6,199 nucleotides of DNA from Staphylothermus sp. GTDB lineage: Archaea > Thermoproteota > Thermoprotei_A > Sulfolobales > Desulfurococcaceae. Below the pieces are notes generated by a model. It had not been told where the DNA came from. It worked only from the letters and a program-made list of their open reading frames with translations, and ran no database searches. The stretch spans positions 1-6,199 of the forward strand of contig JAGHDU010000171.1 of NCBI GenBank assembly GCA_021159785.1, read 5' to 3'. Every line of letters begins with the position of its first letter. Position 1 is the first letter of the stretch. A program made the translations under genes and the position numbers. Of the stretch, positions 1-5,351 are shown piece by piece.

Positions 1-2
1 AC

Positions 3-449
3 ATAATTTTACTCTTGTTAGCCCTATTGATAACTAATAAAGTAGGTAATGAGAATTATCTTTTATGGGTAGTGCCATTTCTTGCAATATTTCTAGCACT
101 GCATCCTGAAAACAATGATCTGAAGCTTATCTATGTAATCCTACCTATAACTATAGATCTAATATTCCCTATGGTAACTTATTTCGCTGCAGCTGTTGCA
201 CAAGGATCATTGCTTGTAATGGAGGATCTATCATATTATTCTGCTACATGGCTTATGGAAAGATCATTCGATAAAAATTCGTTTATCTTTACTTTAGTAG
301 ATTATGCAAGAATATACTTCTACGGTTTCTTTAATGCCCTTTACAAGTGTATGTGGATCTCATCAACAATCTTTGTTATTTTCTATAATTCGTGTTTATT
401 ATACATTTTTAAGAAAATATACTGGATTAAGTACCCTAAAGAGAAATAA
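3..449 (+). CDS. C-terminal part of a polytopic membrane protein, probable GT-C/GT87/PIG-M-type glycosyltransferase (5' truncated)
   Basis: The reading frame is open to the window edge, so this is a fragment. The TTG at 15 is only an internal codon and the true start lies upstream. The visible 149 residues are very hydrophobic, with about four membrane segments, and end in a short basic tail (KKIYWIKYPKEK). Near the left edge is NKVGNENYLLWVVPFLAI. A Lys/Asn-x-x-x-N/S-x-x-YxLW-x-x-PF pattern in a late transmembrane segment is familiar from dolichol-phosphate-sugar-using integral membrane glycosyltransferases (GT87/DUF2029, PIG-M-like). Such enzymes transfer sugars on the outer face of the membrane. 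The assignment rests on this one motif and on topology. The catalytic N-terminal loop acidic residues are outside the window, so an unrelated transporter or membrane protein cannot be excluded. dphB follows after 26 nt and may be co-transcribed. Confidence 0.6.
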   Translation: MILLLLALLITNKVGNENYLLWVVPFLAIFLALHPENNDLKLIYVILPITIDLIFPMVTYFAAAVAQGSLLVMEDLSYYSATWLMERSFDKNSFIFTLVDYARIYFYGFFNALYKCMWISSTIFVIFYNSCLLYIFKKIYWIKYPKEK

Positions 450-464
450 TTGTTCTTCATGAAT

Positions 465-470
465 GGTGAT
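465..470 (+). promoter_or_regulatory. Shine-Dalgarno site of dphB (GGTGAT)
   Basis: GGTGAT is a perfect complement to the AUCACC of an archaeal 16S 3' end and lies 5 nt before the TTG at 476. An in-frame TAG at 470-472 stops any longer reading and there is no ATG near the start. This site therefore decides that the gene starts with TTG. Confidence 0.8.
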
Positions 471-475
471 AGTAT

Positions 476-1279
476 TTGCTTATTTTCATAGGAATGGGTC
501 TATCAATTAAACACTTAACGATTGAAGCCATAGAATGGCTGAAGAAAGCAGACAAGATCATAATCGACTCGTATACAAACATTGTACCAGATTTTAGTAT
601 TGATAAATTATACGAAATAGTTGGAACAGAAAAAGACGCAGTCATAGCTAATAGATCGATGCTGGAGGGAATATCTATAAGGAAAATTATTGAAGAAGCT
701 AGGAACCAGAACTTAGTGATCCTCGTACCTGGTGATCCATTCATAGCTACGACACATGATGCAATACGTGTAGAAGCGATAAAACTAGGGGTTCCTGTAA
801 AAACAATCAACGGGTTATCAATATACTCATTAGCACCTTCAAGAACGGGATTACAAGCATATAGGTTTGGGAAAACAGTTACTTTAGTCTATCCCGAATC
901 ATTTAAACCGTATTCTACAATTGAAACCATCTATGATAATCTCAATAGGAATCTCCACACACTGCTACTTCTAGACTTAAAACTAGAAGAAAACAGAGCA
1001 ATGACAATAAATGAAGCAGTTGATATACTAATGGAACTCGACGAAAACAAGAAACTAAGTAATGTTATTGCAGTAGGATTAGCAAGAATAGGCAGTATAG
1101 ATGAAAAAATACAAGCTGATAAATTACCGAATCTAAAGAAGTATGTCTTTCCTCCACCGCCACATAGCATAGTAATTGTTGCTAAACCCCATCCTGTGGA
1201 ATTAGATTCACTCAAATACGTATGTAATCTACCAGATGAAATATACGAAGACTTATTAAAACGAAGAACGTATCCTTAA
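476..1279 (+). CDS. dphB: Diphthine synthase (diphthamide biosynthesis methyltransferase DphB)
   Basis: DphB uses S-adenosylmethionine to methylate the 3-amino-3-carboxypropyl-histidine of translation elongation factor 2, giving diphthine, the second step of diphthamide synthesis. The 267-residue length is usual for the archaeal enzyme. The protein has the tetrapyrrole-methylase fold features of the family: the N-terminal strand LIFIGMGLS (2-10), the SAM-binding loop VPGDPFIATTH (84-94), a GLQAYRFGKTVTL-type segment in the middle that is characteristic of diphthine synthases, and KPHPVE near the C-terminus. The start is TTG, fixed by an upstream in-frame stop and a GGTGAT site 5 nt ahead, and it gives the expected N-terminus. 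It probably shares a transcript with the membrane protein upstream. A T5 tract at 1304-1308, about 25 nt past the stop, could end transcription. No key residues appear to be missing. Confidence 0.95.
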   Translation: MLIFIGMGLSIKHLTIEAIEWLKKADKIIIDSYTNIVPDFSIDKLYEIVGTEKDAVIANRSMLEGISIRKIIEEARNQNLVILVPGDPFIATTHDAIRVEAIKLGVPVKTINGLSIYSLAPSRTGLQAYRFGKTVTLVYPESFKPYSTIETIYDNLNRNLHTLLLLDLKLEENRAMTINEAVDILMELDENKKLSNVIAVGLARIGSIDEKIQADKLPNLKKYVFPPPPHSIVIVAKPHPVELDSLKYVCNLPDEIYEDLLKRRTYP

Positions 1280-1301
1280 AGAAAAATAATTGACTCCATT
1301 A

Positions 1302-1321
1302 AGTTTTTAATTACAAAAACT
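1302..1321 (+). promoter_or_regulatory. Probable importer-operon promoter (TATA-like box) within a perfect 7-bp inverted repeat
   Basis: The 78-nt gap between dphB and the binding-protein gene contains a TATA-like stretch, TTTTTAATTA (1304-1313). Archaeal transcription usually starts about 25 nt downstream, here near 1330-1337. The box lies inside AGTTTTT-aattac-AAAAACT, a perfect 7-bp inverted repeat with a 6-nt spacer. A palindrome over box A would suit a repressor that blocks TBP/TFB, but A/T-only repeats arise easily in this composition. A second TATA-like candidate, CTAATTATA (1320-1328), would place the start near 1350 and make the gene almost leaderless. Confidence 0.45.
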
Positions 1322-1346
1322 AATTATAGTCTGCATAGAAAATCCT

Positions 1347-1367
1347 GCTTGGACGAGGTGTCCAAGC
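1347..1367 (+). promoter_or_regulatory. Perfect 8-bp hairpin with Shine-Dalgarno core in the loop, importer-operon leader
   Basis: GCTTGGAC (1347-1354), loop GAGGT (1355-1359), GTCCAAGC (1360-1367) form a perfect 8-bp inverted repeat with 5 of 8 pairs G-C, in an otherwise AT-rich region. The loop plus the next base reads GAGGTG, the complement of an archaeal 16S 3' tail (CACCUC). The element lies just downstream of the predicted transcription start and covers the candidate start codons TTG 1349 and GTG 1358. It may act as an RNA hairpin controlling ribosome access, or as a DNA operator for a dimeric regulator (metal- or cobalamin-responsive). The symmetry is seen directly; the function is inferred. 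Confidence 0.5.
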
Positions 1368-2458
1368 TGAGAGAAAAAGTGAACTCTATAATACTAATAA
1401 CGCTCATAATGATTGTAATCGCCAAGAATGCAGTTCCAATAATTGCAGATAATACTTCGCATTATATTCTAGTAAAAGATGCTTTGGAAAGAACAATTAA
1501 TATCACGAAAAGACCGACGAGAATAGTATCATTGGCTCCCTCTATAACAGAGTGGATTTTTTATTTGGGTCTCCAAGAGTACCTAGTAGGCGTTGATAAT
1601 ACATCATACTCAGATCCTCATTTCGGAATAATGAATTATTTAAAAGAAAACAAGATTACTCCAGTAGGTGGTTATTGGTGGAGTACAATAAGCATAGAAA
1701 AAATACTATCGTTAAAACCAGACATAGTTTTTGCCGATAAAGGAGCACATATAAAATTATTGGATCTATTCATTGAATACAATATAACCGTAGTGTATCT
1801 AAATGCTGGAGCATCCAATTCACTACAAGACATATACGAAGATCTAAATATTATAGCGACAATATATGATAAAGAAGAATACGTGACGAATTTCATTAAT
1901 GAAATTGAGAAAAACATCGCCACATATAGAGCGAAATTCGAGACGCTGAAGTATAAGAGAGTATTAGTAGTTGTCGGGATCTATAATGGTATATGGGTTG
2001 CTGGTAAATCCACATTTATTGATGATATACTCAGTAGATTAGGATTAGAAAACGTTGCTAATATCGTAGGGTGGAAGAACACTAATCTAGAGAAAATCGT
2101 AGAATGGTCTCCTGAAATAATCCTTATAGCATCGATGGGAATAACAGAAGAAGTTATTGCAAAATCAGGTTTAAACAGTATAGATGCACATATAATACTA
2201 CTTGATCAAAACACTACAGATGCCCTCAGTAGACCTGGACCCCTTATAATTCATCTTCCACAGCTTCTATACAAACATTTATCTAGCATAAACGAGACGG
2301 AAATGCAAACAGAGACAACTACCTCAGCTAGTTCGCCGCATGCTCAAGAAGATAAAAATAATGAAAACAATACTATGATGATAGCATTACTCATAGTGTT
2401 GTTCCTTATTGTTGGAATTATAATTGGATACTATATATCGAGGATTAAAAGAGGATAG
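1358..2458 (+). CDS. Membrane-anchored ABC-importer substrate-binding protein, cobalamin/iron-chelate class (BtuF/FecB-like)
   Basis: This is the extracytoplasmic receptor of the importer encoded with the next two genes, of the PF01497 (BtuF/FecB/FhuD) class. Numbered from GTG 1358, a basic N-terminus (MSKLREK) precedes a hydrophobic signal/anchor segment at about 11-22. The mature domain opens with the family motif RIVSLAPSITE (from 55) and continues with VGVDNTSYSD, SIEKILSLKPDIVFA, GIWVAGKSTFIDDIL and EKIVEWSPEIILIA. A Thr/Ser/Asn/Glu-rich linker (about 310-339) leads to a C-terminal membrane helix (about 340-360) and a basic tail, SRIKRG, so the protein is tethered to the membrane. Seven Asn-x-Ser/Thr sequons suggest surface glycosylation. 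The SYSD and W-x-x-(I/N)-(S/L)-x-E-x-I patterns lean toward BtuF (vitamin B12), but heme or siderophore cannot be excluded. The start is uncertain: TTG 1349, GTG 1358 and GTG 1379 are all in frame and none has a well-spaced ribosome site. GTG 1358 was chosen for its basic signal-peptide n-region. Confidence 0.87.
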   Translation: MSKLREKVNSIILITLIMIVIAKNAVPIIADNTSHYILVKDALERTINITKRPTRIVSLAPSITEWIFYLGLQEYLVGVDNTSYSDPHFGIMNYLKENKITPVGGYWWSTISIEKILSLKPDIVFADKGAHIKLLDLFIEYNITVVYLNAGASNSLQDIYEDLNIIATIYDKEEYVTNFINEIEKNIATYRAKFETLKYKRVLVVVGIYNGIWVAGKSTFIDDILSRLGLENVANIVGWKNTNLEKIVEWSPEIILIASMGITEEVIAKSGLNSIDAHIILLDQNTTDALSRPGPLIIHLPQLLYKHLSSINETEMQTETTTSASSPHAQEDKNNENNTMMIALLIVLFLIVGIIIGYYISRIKRG

Positions 2459-2465
2459 ATGGAGC

Positions 2466-3425
2466 ATGAACAAAGACATACAAAGAATATTAATGCTTCT
2501 TTTATTCATCGCAGTCTTATTCTTTACCATGTATGTCTCACTATTTATTGGTTCAGCTGAACAAGTAAATCCTCTAGTAATGAAATATAGATTTACGAGA
2601 GTTGTAGAGGTTGTGTTAACAGGATTTATCCTCGGGATTTCTGGCTCGTATCTCCAGTCAGCTTTACGTAATCCACTTGTGGACCATTATATATTAGGGA
2701 TAGGTAGTGGTGCTTTATCCAGTGTATATCTATTCATTCTTATTCTAGGTATTTCCCATATAGTAACTCCATTTGTAGCAATAATAGGTGGATTAATTGC
2801 TTTATTCCTCACAATAACAATAGCTGAAATCATAGGAGGTAGTGATATTTCGTACATATTAGCAGGAATCGGGATTAACTCATTATTTTCGGGATTAGCA
2901 TATCTTCTTTCATTCTTAATTCTTGTAAAGAATCCATATGCATTATACTTAATGGCTGGAGGGTTTACGCTTGCATCTCCAGAATACGAGATACCACTAA
3001 TTGTCTCGGCAGTAATTGTTTTAGTAACATATCCTGTTCTAGCTAAACCATTAAATGCGCTACTTCTTGGGGATGAGCTTGTTTATCAAATAGGGTATGA
3101 TCCAAGGCGATATCGTTTAATAACCATAATAATTGCAGGTGTGTTTTCTTCAATAGTTGTTAGTTATTTTGGACTCATAGGATTCATAGGTCTAGTTTCA
3201 CCCCACATAGCGAGATTTCTACTAAAAACAAGTGATAATAGATTCGTAATACCATTGTCTGGTACAATATCGGCACTATTATTGTTGATAACAGATGATT
3301 TAGCACGAAGCGTCCTAGTGAACATTGGTGTTGGGGAAGTCCCTGCAGGCTCAATCGTTGCTGTAATAGGGGCTCCATTCTTTCTTCTCTTAATATTATC
3401 AAGGTATCGTGGTGTATTACATTGA
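2466..3425 (+). CDS. FecCD-family ABC-importer permease (BtuC-like)
   Basis: This is the membrane channel subunit that works as a homodimer with the binding protein and ATPase to import a cobalamin or iron-chelate type ligand. The 319-residue protein has about nine or ten hydrophobic segments. Family motifs occur in order: RFTRVVEVVLTG (42-53, the usual R-x-x-R), LQSALRNPL (63-71), ILGIGSGA (76-83), FIGLVSPHIAR (240-250, the cytoplasmic loop contacting the ATPase), DDLAR (277-281) and GEVPAGSIVAVIGAPFF (290-306). An upstream in-frame TTG at 2424 would overlap the binding-protein gene by 35 nt and add a polar 14-residue extension. ATG 2466 is preferred because GAGGAT (2451-2456) lies 9 nt ahead and the hydrophobic N-terminus then follows at once. 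Spacing to the binding-protein stop is 7 nt, so the genes are co-transcribed. Confidence 0.92.
   Translation: MNKDIQRILMLLLFIAVLFFTMYVSLFIGSAEQVNPLVMKYRFTRVVEVVLTGFILGISGSYLQSALRNPLVDHYILGIGSGALSSVYLFILILGISHIVTPFVAIIGGLIALFLTITIAEIIGGSDISYILAGIGINSLFSGLAYLLSFLILVKNPYALYLMAGGFTLASPEYEIPLIVSAVIVLVTYPVLAKPLNALLLGDELVYQIGYDPRRYRLITIIIAGVFSSIVVSYFGLIGFIGLVSPHIARFLLKTSDNRFVIPLSGTISALLLLITDDLARSVLVNIGVGEVPAGSIVAVIGAPFFLLLILSRYRGVLH
3411..3414 (+). promoter_or_regulatory. Ribosome-binding site for the ATPase gene (GGTG) within the permease 3' end
   Basis: GGTG lies 7 nt before TTG 3422, inside the last codons of the permease. The TTG overlaps the permease TGA (TTGA, 3422-3425). Site and overlap together support a TTG start and translational coupling. 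Confidence 0.65.
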
Positions 3426-4201
3426 TTAGGATCAAAAGGTTGAGTGTTAGGTACAAGGATGTCGAAGCAGTACGAGATGTTACACTCGAGATCCCTGTTG
3501 GTAGAATAACTTGTATTATAGGGCCTAATGGGGCTGGAAAAACATCCCTACTAAGATCTATATCCAAGATCACTAGATTTGAAGGGGAAATATATCTGGA
3601 TGGAATTGAAGTATCCAAAACACCGCTGAATACTATTTCAAGGATCTTATCTTATTCGACGAGTGTGTATCTGCCCGATCTTCTTTCATTGAAAGTAATT
3701 GATGTTTTGAAAATAGCTCGTTATCCTGTTTCCAGACGATTTTTTGAAACAAGAGAAGACTTAGAAATAATTCTCGATACGGCGAAAGAGTTTAAGATCG
3801 ATAAGTTTCTTGAGAAGAAATTATCAGAATTAAGTTCTGGCGAGTTACAAAGAGTAATATTAGCAATGGCGGTCATAAAGAATCCTAAATATCTCCTACT
3901 AGATGAGCCTGATTCACATGTAGATGTAGCTAATAAAGCTGAACTAATAAATATATTGAGGAAGTTATCGAAGGATAGAACTATAGTTTTAACAACACAT
4001 GATGTATTATTTGCAAGTATTGTTGGTGATTATTTCATATTGATGAATAAGGGTAGAGTATTGTTTGCGGGAGACAAGCAAAGGTTCTTCGAGAACAAGA
4101 ATATCTTAGAAGAAACCTATGGTACTGAATTCTATGAAGTCAGGTTAGGGAATGTTGTAATCATGGTTCCATTATATATTCTTAAAAAGCATATAGATTG
4201 A
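3422..4201 (+). CDS. ABC-importer ATPase, cobalamin/iron-chelate class (BtuD/FecE-like)
   Basis: This is the cytoplasmic ATPase that powers the importer formed with the two upstream genes. It has 259 residues, typical of FecE/BtuD. Visible motifs are Walker A GPNGAGKT (34-41), signature LSSGE (137-141; usual form LSGGE), Walker B YLLLDEP (157-163) with catalytic Glu162, D-loop SHVDV (165-169) and switch His193 in TTHD. The Q-loop is unusual. Relatives read approximately I-A-Y-(V/L)-P-Q, whereas here L76-S-Y-S-T-S81 follows, so Ser appears to replace the Gln that coordinates magnesium and contacts the permease. The other catalytic residues are intact, so the enzyme is probably active. The TTG start overlaps the permease stop by 4 nt and has a GGTG site 7 nt upstream. 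The 3' end overlaps the convergent winged-helix gene by 30 nt. A T6 tract at 4298-4303, about 100 nt downstream, may act as a terminator. Confidence 0.92.
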   Translation: MIRIKRLSVRYKDVEAVRDVTLEIPVGRITCIIGPNGAGKTSLLRSISKITRFEGEIYLDGIEVSKTPLNTISRILSYSTSVYLPDLLSLKVIDVLKIARYPVSRRFFETREDLEIILDTAKEFKIDKFLEKKLSELSSGELQRVILAMAVIKNPKYLLLDEPDSHVDVANKAELINILRKLSKDRTIVLTTHDVLFASIVGDYFILMNKGRVLFAGDKQRFFENKNILEETYGTEFYEVRLGNVVIMVPLYILKKHID

Positions 4202-4771
4202 AATTAATGTCAAAGCATCATATAGAAAGGGTTTATAATTATTCCAAATAATTATTAGTTCATCGCGTCTAGGTTCCGAGACATACTGATTTATTAGTTT
4301 TTTGTATTTCTCCTTCAGGTTTTCTGGAACACGTGGAATAACTATATTGTATCCTGTTTGACAACAAATTACTTCTATAGACATTGGGTCTTTAATGTTT
4401 ATGACTAAGTAGTCTCTAAAAGTCGTGATTTTTTCTTCAAGGATATTACATAAATTAGGTATTTCACCGATCATTAAGATCTTGTGTTCATTGATTATTC
4501 TATTAATATTGATCTTATTGAGGTATTTGGTTACATTATCTGATAATCTTAAAGCATACATGTCTTTTTCAATAAATCCTTCTTTTACGAGTTTTTCAAT
4601 TAATGACCTAATTTTTCTTTCACTCAACTCAAGTATTTTTGATAATCTTCTTCTTCCAATGAAAGGTTGTTCTTTGAGAACAAGTAGAAGTGCTAAAGAA
4701 TATCCTTTTTCTTCAAAATCTCCGTGTATTTTTTCTATTAACTCTATGATTGAGTTTCTTGTTTTACTCAT
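4172..4771 (-). CDS. Winged-helix DNA-binding protein of unknown target, possibly DUF4443 type
   Basis: A 199-residue, probably cytoplasmic protein; no signal or membrane segment is evident. Residues about 24-72 read as a winged helix: SLALLLVLKEQPFIGRRRL starts a helix, then LSKILELSERKIRSLIEKL is a helix-turn-helix with an Arg-rich recognition helix, followed by KEGFIEK as the wing. A second domain at about 95-199 has the alternating pattern RDYLVINIKDP, IEVICCQ, IVIPRVP, and then DELIIIWNN. This recalls the archaeal DUF4443 C-terminal domain, though that match is from memory and tentative. The adjacent Cys-Cys pair is uncommon in a hyperthermophile protein. The ATG start overlaps the upstream hydrolase stop as ATGA, implying co-translation. 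The 3' end overlaps the ATPase gene tail-to-tail by 30 nt. The target is unknown; autoregulation of its own cluster or control of the neighbouring importer are guesses from position alone. Confidence 0.8.
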   Translation of the reverse strand: MSKTRNSIIELIEKIHGDFEEKGYSLALLLVLKEQPFIGRRRLSKILELSERKIRSLIEKLVKEGFIEKDMYALRLSDNVTKYLNKININRIINEHKILMIGEIPNLCNILEEKITTFRDYLVINIKDPMSIEVICCQTGYNIVIPRVPENLKEKYKKLINQYVSEPRRDELIIIWNNYKPFLYDALTLISIYMLFKNI

Positions 4772-5316
4772 TCTTGTTTACCAAGTATTTTAACTATTTC
4801 ATCACTATTCATTATTTTTGCACCATAGACTTGTTTCATGTAGTTCAAAGCATATTCGTGATCCTTCTCGCTAAATGCTGCAACGCCATCTTTGACTATT
4901 ATAATGTTGTAGCCATAATAGAAAGCATCCCATGCAGTATGGAGAACACATATGTGTGTATGTATACCTGTTAGTATAACTGTGTCTATTCCAAGGTCTC
5001 TGAGCAACATATCTAGGTCTGTTCCTCTGAAACCACTATAACTCCTCTTATAGAGTACATAGTCTCTTTTCTCAGGTTTTAGCTCGTCTATTATCTTTGA
5101 TTCCGGACTGTTATATAATGCATGTGGGCCCCAGATTTTCAACTCGTGGTCTACAGGATAGTGTTTATCCGCCAAATAAATCACTGGGACATTATTCTTT
5201 CGTGCAGTTTCTATTATCTTCTTTATATTTGGTACAATGTTTTTTGCTTGCGGACTCCTTAATCTACCATGGACAAATTCCTCCAACATATCTATGACGA
5301 GAACAGCTGGTTTCAT
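4768..5316 (-). CDS. Isochorismatase-fold cysteine hydrolase, nicotinamidase-like
   Basis: A soluble hydrolase of the isochorismatase superfamily, most like archaeal nicotinamidases, which convert nicotinamide to nicotinate for NAD salvage. Numbered from ATG 5316 (182 residues), the catalytic triad is complete: Asp9 (VLVIDML), Lys90 (YKRSYSGF) and Cys123 (THICV). The metal-ligand pattern of nicotinamidases is also present as Asp50-x-His52 (ADKH) and His65 (WGPH). SYSGFRGTDLDMLLRDLGI is the usual helix after the Lys. The alternative ATG at 5328 adds four residues, but GGTGGAGG (5319-5326) would then lie inside the coding region, whereas it is ideally spaced ahead of ATG 5316. The gene follows the radical SAM gene after 35 nt, and its TGA overlaps the start of the winged-helix gene. 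The family also acts on isochorismate, ureidoacrylate and N-carbamoyl compounds, so the substrate stays provisional. Confidence 0.88.
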   Translation of the reverse strand: MKPAVLVIDMLEEFVHGRLRSPQAKNIVPNIKKIIETARKNNVPVIYLADKHYPVDHELKIWGPHALYNSPESKIIDELKPEKRDYVLYKRSYSGFRGTDLDMLLRDLGIDTVILTGIHTHICVLHTAWDAFYYGYNIIIVKDGVAAFSEKDHEYALNYMKQVYGAKIMNSDEIVKILGKQE

Positions 5317-5318
5317 TG

Positions 5319-5326
5319 CCTCCACC
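5319..5326 (-). promoter_or_regulatory. Ribosome-binding site of the hydrolase gene (GGTGGAGG)
   Basis: On the minus strand GGTGGAGG ends 2 nt before ATG 5316, with its GGTG part 6 nt from the start. It lies just after the more distal ATG 5328, whose upstream sequence (TTACTCCTTTAT) has no such site. This favours the downstream start. Confidence 0.65.
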
Positions 5327-5351
5327 ATATAAAGGAGTAATTATCGTTGGT

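Noticed and set aside
457..810. Open frame on the minus strand opposite dphB
   Set aside because: It lies antisense to a well-supported gene, has no ribosome site and its translation resembles no protein family I recognise. The same applies to minus-strand open frames at 931-1215, 1672-1923 and 3184-3618, and to plus-strand frames at 4425-4793, 4750-4974, 5097-5297 and 5725-6099.
1280..1357. Cobalamin riboswitch ahead of the importer operon
   Set aside because: The gap is too short for the known B12 aptamer, no B12-box-like sequence is visible, and that riboswitch class is essentially bacterial.
2424..2465. TTG 2424 as the permease start
   Set aside because: It would overlap the binding-protein gene by 35 nt, add a polar stretch uncharacteristic of the family and lacks a ribosome site. 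ATG 2466 has GAGGAT 9 nt upstream.
4235..4255. Perfect 9-bp inverted repeat ATAATTATT-cca-AATAATTAT, 33 nt after the ATPase stop, as a terminator or operator
   Set aside because: It is made only of A and T, lies in the coding sequence of the winged-helix gene (encoding around IIWNNY), has no T-run directly after it, and repeats of this kind are expected at this composition.
5327..5333. TTTATAT on the minus strand as a separate promoter for the hydrolase gene
   Set aside because: It ends only about 10 nt before the preferred start codon, so transcription would begin inside the gene. The close upstream gene makes read-through a simpler explanation.
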